A DNA stretch of 64,000 nt from Knufia peltigerae (Eukaryota; Ascomycota; Eurotiomycetes; Chaetothyriales; Trichomeriaceae): NCBI GenBank assembly GCA_030247855.1, contig JAPDRN010000142.1, positions 19,938-83,937 of the forward strand, read 5' to 3'. Below the pieces are notes generated by a model, which was given only the letters and a program-made list of their open reading frames with translations, searched no databases and was not told the origin of the DNA. Made by a program: the position numbers and the translations under genes. This document shows, in pieces, positions 20,825 to 31,300 of this stretch; position 1 is the first letter of the stretch, and each line of letters starts with the position of its first letter.

Positions 20825-22969
20825 TACGCGGAAGCTGGGCATGGCTGAAACTGAATCCTCTGGGCCATTGATCATTTGTCGTGTTGATATCTCCCATTAG
20901 CATGAGAATAAGTCAATCGACTCTGAACCTCATTGGTCTCGTTGTCGAAAGAATATGTAATTCGGGCACCTGAGACTCCTCCGAGCTTTGAGAGATTTCG
21001 AGACCCTACCATTCTGTTCAATATTACCCGTGCGGAAGACAATAAGGAGTTGACCTGGACAATTGAGTTTCTAGGCCGATTGCGAGGTTGACCTATTACT
21101 TTGTTGGCTTCAGGTTCACCATACAACAATATAGAAGGACGATACCTTGCGGGAAAACAGTCGTGAACGCGTTGAAAGCATGGTACCAATTCCTGTGCGA
21201 CAAAGCTTTGAAGACAATTGCAAGAAGCACACCATGCAAGTGCCGCTTGCCAGATACCAAGATTCTCCTAGAGATTTGTCGAGTGCTAGTACGGCACTAT
21301 TGCCCGGACTTGAAGCTCAACCATCCCCCAGAAGAGATTGAACAAGAGGGATACCAGGATATTCATGAAGAGTCGATGGTCGAACCTTGTGCCGTTCAAA
21401 AACTTCTTCTTCCACTTGATCGCTGCGAGATACTGATGATAAATTGTATCGAGCAGATTCACTGTATTGATGCCCGTTTCCGGAAACCACTAAGGAAAGA
21501 GAATACATGGTTTGATTGGCGTCCTGTTAGTCAAGCTCCTTGTCCCGCACAAGAGATACTGTGCACATCGTCAACCGGTCTGTGGATGGACCTTGGTGAA
21601 CGTCAGACATTTCTTCTGGAGCCATATTCCTCAGCTTTGTGGGCATTCGGAGGGGCGTCTGGTTAGACATCCCACAGAGATACCAGGGTCGACCGAATCT
21701 CTCTCAGGAAAACCTTTCAGGAGACTCGGGTATGTATGCATACACACTGAGGAAAATTCGTGACGCCTTTACTCTGAGTGAGTACCTGGAACCTCTGCGC
21801 ATGCGGAGGAATCCAGAGATTAGGACGCATTTCACCGACTATAATAAGTATTCTGAGTTTGAGGCCTCGCGGCCACGCTCTCCTGTGCCTGCGTTCACTC
21901 TCTGCCGTGAACTTTTATTGAGTGGTTGAAACCCGTTGCGGTTTGCCTACGGAGTACATACGGAGTAGAGTATTGACTCTGAAAATGACAGATAACGTGA
22001 CTTTGGGTAACGTGACTTAGGTAATGTGACCCCGTTCGCTGACGAGTCCTCAGATCCTTGCTTGATACATGGAGGAGAATCTACTCGTACACGAGCTACC
22101 GAGTATAGAAAAGGCTTTAGCGATGAAAATAGGTCCTTGAGAAAATAGTGATCTACGGAGAGTAAGGGATCAGATGGGTTCGTATTCGTATGTGTTTGTC
22201 TCGCCACGAACAAATCACGTCTTCGTACGGAGTAACTCCCCGAAGAATCCGTAAGAATGGGTAAACATTGCCATGGCCACGCGTCTGGTACACCGCAGCG
22301 TCAAGAATATAATAAGTCATTGTTAAGACCGAGAGTGCTGTTGGTGTCTTTTGTGTGGCGGGTTTGTCCTCTCGGGGTCCCCATGACACGGACTACAATA
22401 CCCTCGCTCTTTTTTCTGTCTGGAGAACTCGTTGTGCACTAGCTGGAGTTGGGGCTGGGGAGCGGGCTTGGGTCACACCCCCCTCCTGTAAGGAAAAACC
22501 CATCCCACCCCAGCCGAGCCACCTAAACTGACTTAGTACAAGTCACTAACGTCGCCCAGTGTGGCCTTGCTGTGTCGCCGGTGACGCTATTCTTGGGGTT
22601 CAAGGTCCTACGTACATTACAGTGAAAATGCCGAGCAGGCCGGGGCTGGGATGCCTCACGACTACTTACCAACTACGTACATCACAAGCTTCGTCTTGCT
22701 TTTTATCATTTTGCCCCGTACAAGCCTGAGGCTCTCAACGTTATCTAGGTATAGGTCAATCGAACGGATTCATCGACTTCATCGAGTGTGCGCTACACCG
22801 CAATCGCAATTTGTCAAAGAATCGAACCGCAAAGCTCCAGCTCGGCTCGTACGAGTCTTGGTGGAACTCGTCTCACGCGACAACCCAGGTCGGCAGCTGG
22901 ACCTCGAATTCACAATTCCTCCAAGTTCTCTAGTCCTCTTTTTCGAATATCAAAAATCAACAAAAGATC
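20825..22969. other. 2.1-kb gap with a possible gene relic and clustered TACGGAGTA motifs
   Basis: The gap holds unrecognised open frames at 21088-21929 (separate entry), three exact TACGGAGTA copies (21948, 21959, 22226) and the leader of the next gene. No regulator of the cluster is visible. Confidence 0.45.
21088..21929 (+). pseudogene. Possible degraded protein gene, family not recognised
   Basis: A 192-codon frame at 21088-21666 is followed, in another frame, by one at 21639-21929 ending FTLCRELLLSG. Both have protein-like composition (for example KLNHPPEEIEQEGY, and RKIRDAFTLSEYLEPLRM), and no splice pair I could find joins them. This could be one gene broken by a frameshift, or chance. 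I do not recognise a domain and infer no function. Confidence 0.2.
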
Positions 22970-23842
22970 ATGGGTTGTGGTCAATCCAGCTTCAAAGGCG
23001 ACGATTTACCGGATCTCAACAGCCAACCTGTCGAGAGACCGATCAAAAAAGTCCAAACAAACTTTTCAGACGTCAATTACGATCAGGATTCCCAACAGAG
23101 GCGTATGACGGAGTACGCGCCGAACGAGACGCCTCGACAATACCCGCCGGTGCAGGAACAGGACGGTGAAGATGCGAATCAGGATCTCGATCCCACAGCC
23201 GGATCGTCTCGACCACTAGGTTCTGGAGCTTTCGGTGGCGGTAGTAGCGGGATTGATGACGGGCTCGCCGCAGGTCTGGGGGTCAGAGATGCGTCCTATC
23301 CCCATCAAACGTCAGGAATGGACCTGATCAATCCGAACAACAATCATGCTGGAGGATCCGGTCATGATCCAGCCGACCAAAACGCACTAAAGCCATATCA
23401 AACGTTTGACGGGACTGATTGGGACAATGATAATTTTCAAAATCAGATCCCAAACCAACACCAAAACCATGGCAATCACGATCATCACGATCAGACAAGC
23501 AACCTAAATGGCTACGACCCTACTTCGCGTCAAGCCAAACGTGACTTTGCCAAAGAAAATGATCCTGCGAGACATGACCATTTTCAGGGAGGCAGCCACG
23601 GGATCGGCGAAGACGCCGCCCAAGACCAACAACAGCAAAAAGGTTCGTGGTTGGGCCAGAGATACGCCAACTACCAGGCTTCCAAGGCAGGGCCCGGGGT
23701 CAACGACGAGGATCTGAGACGGTACACTGGCAAAGACCGCGCCGAGTTCGACGAATGGGCCGAAACGCAACCCGGAGTTGGCGCGCGACAACCGGCGAAC
23801 GATGCCGGATACGCAGGTGGTGGAGGGGGCTTCGTCAGTTAA
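22970..23842 (+). CDS. Predicted N-myristoylated, low-complexity hypothetical protein
   Basis: Intronless, 290 residues. The N-terminus MGCGQSSF is a strong myristoylation/palmitoylation signal (Gly2, Cys3, Ser6), so the protein should be tethered to a membrane. The rest is hydrophilic and probably disordered: Gly/Ser-rich around residues 80-105, Asn/His/Gln-rich around 155-185, and a better ordered C-terminal part (SWLGQRYANYQASKAG, DLRRYTGKDRAEFDEWAE) that may be the conserved unit. No enzyme domain was recognised. The start is fixed by the acylation motif right after the ATG. Confidence 0.75.
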   Translation: MGCGQSSFKGDDLPDLNSQPVERPIKKVQTNFSDVNYDQDSQQRRMTEYAPNETPRQYPPVQEQDGEDANQDLDPTAGSSRPLGSGAFGGGSSGIDDGLAAGLGVRDASYPHQTSGMDLINPNNNHAGGSGHDPADQNALKPYQTFDGTDWDNDNFQNQIPNQHQNHGNHDHHDQTSNLNGYDPTSRQAKRDFAKENDPARHDHFQGGSHGIGEDAAQDQQQQKGSWLGQRYANYQASKAGPGVNDEDLRRYTGKDRAEFDEWAETQPGVGARQPANDAGYAGGGGGFVS

Positions 23843-25244
23843 AGAGCCCTTGAATTATCGATTGGAACTCGTGCGGCCCCCCTTGGTTCAAAGTTCACCT
23901 GGGACGGACTGCTTTGCCTCGGGGGCTGGGTCTGCCTGAGTGCGTGTTACCGACTGCTGTATCATTTTGATCCGTTGTTGTTCGATCTGTTCGGGTCAGA
24001 TCAGGTCAGATCAGGTATAGCCAACGCATAAAGGGCAAACGGTGTGATAGATGAAAGCGAGGGCTTCGCCTGCCCTCGTCATTTCTCACTGCTGCAGCAA
24101 GAGCTGTCAGTTTGGTGGGTAAGAAAAAATTGTTTGCGCTGGAACCGAAATGGAACATGTCACCGAGGGTTGGGCAAGAAATAGTAAAAATCAGGAGAAA
24201 AAGAACGAAAATACCGCAAGCCGAGAATGGAACAAGGTCATCTAAATCGAGGAGAGAGGACTCACACAACAAACTTACACGGGGCCCCTCCGTCGGTCGG
24301 CACAACAGATCACGATACCCTCTACACACTCGAGGTCTGATCGTGAGGTGCTACACAGGGGTTGGTAATAATTCGATCGTGCCCTGTGGTTGTTACCATG
24401 TTGGAAGGACGAAAGATGCAAGGGATAGGGTCTCTGAGGCCATTCCGAGTGTCACACTTTGGAAGATGGGAGAAATCGCAAAATCTTGGGAAAAAGGTAT
24501 GGAGTACAGCGTACGGAGATCGCAGTATTCGTAGGGACAGGCTCACAAACACCACAAACCAACATCAATTCTTCCTGTATAGCATGCATGTCGGGTCATC
24601 TGAGATATTCATATGGAACAGTCGGGTTGGATGTAAACGTGCATGGATACTGTATTCAATCATCTTTAAACTTATATTCATGTTCTAACTTTTTCATGGC
24701 ACAGCTTCATCAAAGAACGACCAGGTGTGATCATTCTGGTCCACTTCCGAGTTGAAAATCAAACATTCCTCAAATGCTCCTCAACCACTTCAGGTCATAT
24801 CATAATACTCGTATACCGACTAAGCACCCGGAAGCTTGTCCACAGGTATCTTCGTGGGAATTCTTTTGCCCTCCTCGAGGCTTCGGATCCACCGATCCGA
24901 TATACCCGGCACCACCACTTTCAACTGAAATCATCACAGAACTCCCGACTCCACGCAGCGGTAGCACTTTGGTATATAGAACCCATGTTTCTTGCTTGCC
25001 GCGCCAAAGTTCAAACCATTGATCGTCCAATCCGACCGACAAGAAGCGACGCCGGAAGGGCCTCCCCGTCGACACTGTAGGGAGTTTTTCTGGCAAGTGT
25101 CTGGTCGTGATTTCTTCATCGGTGGGTTCTAGTTCCAGTTCACTTGACATGTTTGTCTGGGAATTCGAGAATTCGAAGCCAAGCTCAGTCAGGCTGTGGC
25201 GGTATGATTGTTGTGCACAAGTTGCTGCCTTTGTGGCAGAGGTT
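23843..25244. other. Intergenic region between convergent genes
   Basis: Contains the 3' ends of the myristoylated protein gene and the NMN adenylyltransferase gene. Several open frames exist, including 24800-25357 on the minus strand, but that one overlaps the NMNAT exon in another frame and has no known domain. No gene is called. Confidence 0.4.
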
Positions 25245-26409
25245 TCAACTTGCGGAGGCGGTGATTTCTTTGCTCTTGCCTTTCTCATTGTCTTGAGGCT
25301 GTGAAAGGGATGTACTCGAACCTCGGTGATCATCGGCATAGAGATGATTCTGCTCAATATATTCGACGACCGGTGCGGGAATGAGATATTGTACGCTCAT
25401 GCCTCGCTTCAGGAATAGTCTGATCTTGGTGCTACTTACGTCGTTTTGGATGAGCTGTTGAATAACATGAATATTGTCGCGATAGTTCTGTAAACTGGCC
25501 AAGGCCTCATCGATGTCTGTTCCAGATCGTTCGATGATGAATGTTCCGTAGCGTCCGAGGATGTGGTCCAAGTCCTGCTCGCTCCAGACTCCCGGAGTAG
25601 ACATGGTTTGTATAAGATCGGCTCCAGCAAGCAGAGCTATCCGTACAGGCTTGCGAATACCGTCTCCTGCGTCGATGCCCTTTCGAGCAATGTTTATTTC
25701 CTGCTCAAAGTGATCCAAAACTTTGGCAGTGGGCTGATATTCCTTCTGTTCGGCTTCCCAGGTATCGACCATGAGCCACGTGGAGGCCTTATCGATGGCG
25801 AGTTGACACATCGCGACTCTGTATCCAATTAGCCACATGATTTTTCTGGTCATTGATATATGGAACTCACCGGTGCTCGGCAGGCGCAAGGCCTTGTTTC
25901 TTATATGCGTCAGATACAGGCGACAGATAGCCACCAATCATTTCAAATTCGGTGTTATGTTTGACATAATCTGCAGCCATGACGAACATGCGAAGGTGTA
26001 AAAATGTGATGGGCGAAAAAGAACCGCAGGCGACAAGAAGAAGAGGGGTTTTGGATGGGTCATCCATCTTCTTCTTGAGGCGAGAGTCTGGAAAGCGGTA
26101 CTCGTCCATTTTGTCGCCGTCGCCGATGATGGCTTGGAGGGCAGTCGCTCTTCTTTGGGGTGGCGTAATTATATTCTTTTTCGGCCACCAGCGAGGTGGT
26201 GAAGAGGTAGATGGCGGGATGAGAGGAGGACGGTTTGGTGTGGATTTGTCAGAGAAGGCTCTTGTACGGATTATGAGGGTGGATGAACCGGCAGGCGGGG
26301 CACCTGAGGCTGACCAAGTGAGGCTATGGCACCTCACAAATGGTCGCTGAGTCAAGGACACAATCGTGGAAGGTGTCGAATAGAGAAAATGTGAAGGACG
26401 AGTCAGCAT
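25245..26409 (-). CDS. Nicotinamide/nicotinate mononucleotide adenylyltransferase
   Basis: Makes NAD (or deamido-NAD) from NMN/NaMN and ATP. Exons are 25871-26409 and 25245-25818; the 52-nt intron joins as APAEHRVAMCQLA. The product is 370 residues from the ATG at 26409. The nucleotidyltransferase motif GSFSPITFLHLRMF begins at residue 129 and SSTKIR is at 308-313, both diagnostic. Residues 1-60 (MLTRPSHFLYSTPSTIVSLT and on) are rich in Ser, Thr and Arg with one Asp and no Glu, like a mitochondrial presequence. A second ATG at 26109 (MDEYRFPDS) would give a 270-residue protein of normal cytosolic/nuclear length. Two products from one gene are possible. The frame is also open upstream of 26409. 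Confidence 0.9.
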
Positions 26410-28399
26410 CTCATGGCTTCGTAGCCCGAGAGTTTTGTAGAGAAGTTGGGGGGGTGGCAGGGTTTGCCGGGCAGGTGGAGGGAACAACCGATCGAGACTG
26501 CGGTTTTCTTTCTGACGGACAGAAGGCCCCGGCGAGGACTTGTCAATTGTCAGATTCCCCAGTGGGTGTTGGAGAGAGCGATCTCGGGGGCGCGCAGGTT
26601 CTTTGACTTTTTCAGCACAGCGACCGGGCGTCACTTGGTTCGAGATGGAGGCTTTCCCGCGGGCAATAATGTCAGGCTAGAAACTACGCCATCGCTTAGT
26701 GCGGCCGCGAGTTGAGGGGGGGATATAACGGACAAGAAGGTGGGGTTGTGAAGACAAAGACAACAATTGGTGGTGTTAGGGTAAAGCGATGCAATGAGGA
26801 CTGATGGTTATTGCAAAACTCGTTGAGCGGATGTGAGTGCTGGATCTGGTGGGATATAAAAGGCATATATGGAGTAAGACTGGATTGCTACTCCGTAATG
26901 CAGGGCCTCAATTATGATGTATTTTACCATCGTAAGTGTGCGACAATGTGGCATGGGTGCCCTATCATCGAAGACAAGATCAAAGACTGTACCTAGGTAT
27001 TCTCTTCTGAAGGTATTCGTACACCTATCTCATTAGGCCTATTATATTCATACAGAGTGCTCCTACGGAGTACCTCAATCACCTCCAGAACCTAAGAAAT
27101 GTCCTAGGTGCACTTCTGTAGCAATCACACTCGCAACGAGCGTCTACCGTTGATAAAGCACAGATACGTGAAGTAACGAGGTACCTCAGTACCTTGGTAG
27201 ATACTTACGGAGTGTTTGTTCTCCTATGATTTAATCCAAGACCTCTCATCTCATCAAGAATTATCTCCTCGAAAGCTATCCGTACTCGTATTTTTATAAA
27301 CCGAGAGCAACTACGAAGCAGACCTGACCGCTATCACCTCTGGCTGATAACCAAGAGGCCATGCACTCAAGTCTAGGCGCCATGGTAGGTACATTCCCTC
27401 CGATCTAGAGCAAGGCTGAGTGATTTCTCGAGCCTCGTCGAGACGATGTCGCGCCTGGTGTTGTAAGGGGGCTCCTTGGTAATGGAAAAATCCCGGCATT
27501 TGTCTTGAAACGAGTCACCGCAATCCGCCTTACTCACAGAGCAATACGGAGTACTTTTCATTGAATCCCGAGGCTTTTATCGAGTCCGACGGGGCCGACT
27601 TGAGGCTGATAGAGACTTCCACGTAGTTGCGAATGCGCGAGTACAGTCCGTCCTCAATCGCCGTACCTGCGGTAGGATCTGCAAATCAACGGATGGAAGA
27701 GTGTGTCTCGCAAAACAACGCCACAGGATCCTGAGTATGGAAGCCTGAATTACTCAGGGACAGTGGCTACGTGGGCGAAAATAGCTTAGCAATACTCGTT
27801 GCTCCGTAGTCCGTAGAAATCTCATGGTTCTCCGCCTGTCATATAACGATCCAGTCATGATGTGTTTCGTTGAGCGCCAACGGATGGTTTGCCGACGTCG
27901 ACTCTGTAATTCATTCTCGTCCTCATATCGTCCTCATATTTGTTGTTGATGATCCCTACTTGCATTCATTCCTTCGGATCCCAGCCTGCCATATCAATCA
28001 CTTCATCTCTGATTTCTTGATCAATCAACACGACGACCGCCTTTCGATGGCGGGTTAAGCATGGCAAATTTGCCCGCCCGATCTACCACCTCAACCAACG
28101 GACGAAACGCAGGCACATCACTTGCTCCAGACCACCAACTCGCAACTTCCCACACAGCACCTTCTCCCCACAGAAACAGGTACTGCTCGCTATTCACTCT
28201 CCTTTTATTCACCGGCCTGCGTTGAAACCCTTATTGCGTTGCTGCAGATTAGTCTGTCTACACTGCCTTCTCTACCGGCCTTTGACATCCAGACCAGACA
28301 TCAAACTGCCTGCCTGTCCACTCCTTTTTATTTCTGCATTTTTGTTCATCTCTGCTTTTTTACATCCATCTCCATCGTTCTTGATGGGACTGATCACTC
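26410..28399. other. 2.0-kb divergent intergenic region
   Basis: Lies between the NMNAT start and the UFD4 start. It carries three exact TACGGAGTA copies (26889, 27064, 27545) and a pyrimidine-rich UFD4 leader at about 28150-28390. I see no gene. Confidence 0.5.
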
Positions 28400-31300
28400 A
28401 TGTCTCGCAGAGTTACTCGCTCTTCTGTGAGGCTCGCAGCAGAGGCTGCCGCTCCCGATTCTTCCATCGATCAACCCACCCATCCACCTCCTTCCGCCTC
28501 CCGAAAACGAAAAGCATCGAGCCGTCGGACATCTGACCCTGTTGAGCAACCTGACGAAACAAGTCCTTCATCCACTCGACGAGGTGGCAAGAGACAAAAG
28601 TTGACGGAATCTGAGAGCACGGTTGCCCAACCCAGCTCTAAAAGCAGTCGGAGGAGGGGGCCAGCGAACGAGCCGGAAATGTCTAACAATGGGTTCGTGA
28701 ACAGTCGAACGATGGACATGAACAAGTTGGCTGATAGGTTTAGTTCATCTTCAAAATATACCGACGAATCGATTAAACAGACTTCCTCCAAATCAGCCTC
28801 TAGACGTCCGTCCAGTCGAGGCAACAAGAAGAGCCCACCAGGTATCGTCGCATCAATTAGTAATAGCGGACCCCTTCTAACAACATCTACAGACGCTTCG
28901 CCTCCAGGGTCTGTGCCTGCACCTCGCCGACAGAAGAAACGCTTGGCCAAGAAAGACCAGGATGTTGCCATGAAAGACGACGAGGAAGAGAATGAGAAGA
29001 CTGGAAGAGACACAACCCCACCACCCCATCGACCCAACGACGATAGTATCGACGAGGACGATCAGAGCGGTATGGATGACGATGATGGCCCCGACCCATT
29101 TTCTGCCGCCTTATTTGGCTCGGGTCGAGGCCCTTCAGGCCTATCGAATACGCTAAGAGCATTGAGCGGGATGATGAGCGGCATGTCATCAAGACTTAGA
29201 GACATATTGAACAATCTCCGACAAGTTGATAATCCGACCATGCAGATGGTGGCTTTGGAAGAACTGTCGAATCTCTTGCTCGTTTCAAATGAAGACAACC
29301 TATCTGGTCAATTCTCGCCAGATCCGTATGTCAAGGAATTGGTGGCTCTGATGCAACCAAATCCTCTTACAGGCGAAGAAAATCCGGAAATGATGCTGTT
29401 GGCCTGCCGTTGTATCGCCAACTTGATGGAGGCTATGAGAGGGTCTGTGGCCAACGTGGTGTATGGCGGCGCCGTCCCTGTTCTGTGCCAAAAGCTGCTT
29501 GATATCCAGTACATCGATGTTGCCGAGCAGGCCTTGAGCACATTATCCAAGATCTCTGTCGACTTTCCTGCATCGATCGTTCGCGAAGGTGGCCTAACTG
29601 CCTGCCTACAATTTCTTGACTTCTTCGCCACTGGCACACAGCGAACAGCTGTCACAACAGCAGCAAACTGCTGTCGAAACATCCCACATGATTCCTTTCC
29701 TGTTATACGAGATGTCATGCCAATTCTCCTCAATGTCTTGTCTAGCCACGACCAAAAGGTCGTCGAGCAGGGCTGTCTTTGTGTCACAAGAGTCATCGAT
29801 AGTTTCAAACGAAGCCCAGACAAGCTCGAGCAACTGGTCGATCCACCGCTGCTTCGAGCTATTCTTGGGCTTCTCCTTCCAGGCACCACGAACTTGATCG
29901 GGGCCAATATCCATACAGAATTCCTCCGGGTGCTTGCAATCGTCGCTCGGGCAAGTCCACGCCTGTCCACAGAACTTCTGAAGATGAATGTGGTCGACAC
30001 ATTGTATCAAATTCTCACAGGAGTTTCGCCTCCGTCTGAAACTGCTGATGCTGCCTCGAAGATCGACAGCGTTGTCATCATGCAAGCTCTCATCCATAGA
30101 CCTCGAGAACAGATATTCGAGACCCTCAACGTTATCTGCGAGCTCCTCCCACTTCCCAAGTTCGAGGATGACTCTGCATTTGACGGGTATGACGATATGG
30201 AAGGTGACTTTTCTGGCGACGATGAGACACCAACAGAATCTTCTCGGACGGAGCAAAGAATCAGGTTGCTCGAAGGCTGCAAAGATGAAACCCGTAGATT
30301 CGCTATGATTCTACTCCCCACATTGACCGATGCCTACTCAAGCACCGTCAACCTGACCGTTCGACAAAAGGTTCTCGTCGCTCAGCTGAAAATCCTCTGC
30401 AATCTCGAAACTTCTGTTATTGAGGATGCCCTTCGACCAGTGCCCTATGCATCCTTCCTCGCCTCAATCTTGTCCCAGGAGGATCACCCGAGCTTGGTCA
30501 TGTTCGCACTGCAAGCATCTGTTCTCCTCTTTGACAAACTTGAAGGAATTTACCAGTATCAGTTCCATCGCGAGGGTGTCATTAGTGAGATTAAGAAACT
30601 TGCCAGCAGAACCCTCGAAAAGGATAGAAAACTCTCACACGGTTCGACAACGGAACCAAGTGGCGAGGCTGAGGGCAGTTCAGAATCGAAAACTGCCTCG
30701 AGTGCACAGAATTACAAGGGCGACGAGGCTAACCGTGAGCTCGAAGACGACGAAGACGAAGACCTAGACCAAGATGTCGAGGAACATGGAGACGATGAGG
30801 ACGAGGACGAGGACGGAGATGAAGATGACAATGATGAAGATCAAGACGAAGACGATATGGCCGCCAGACATGACCACGATATGGACGATTCTCAGAGCTC
30901 AGATTCCTCAGATGATAATGAACTGACCTCTCCTCTCACAGCGTCCGGACTCTCGGACTTGGTCATTACGAGAGCGAAGAATTTCTTGGAAAAGTACGAT
31001 ACAGCCAAGGGGAAAGAAATGAAGGAGAAGGCATCCAAGATACGGGAGGATCTCCATAAGTTGGCGACTGACATCGACTCTTACTATCAGCAAAACCCCC
31101 AGGTTGAATCGAGCAATCAGCTGTTCAAACGTCTTGCCAGCTATTTCGACGGCGATGCTCTCGAGAGTATCACAAGCTCAGAGTTATTAGACTCTGGTGT
31201 AATTCGTGCTCTTGTGGAAGCATTGTCCGGAGATGCGCCAGGAAGCCCCAGTGCTGCCAGAACACACTTCATCTCGGCATTCATGGAGTCTATCAACGAA

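Noticed and set aside
24800..25357. 185-codon minus-strand frame overlapping the NMNAT 3' end
   Set aside because: It overlaps the real exon in another frame, has no known domain and no promoter space of its own.
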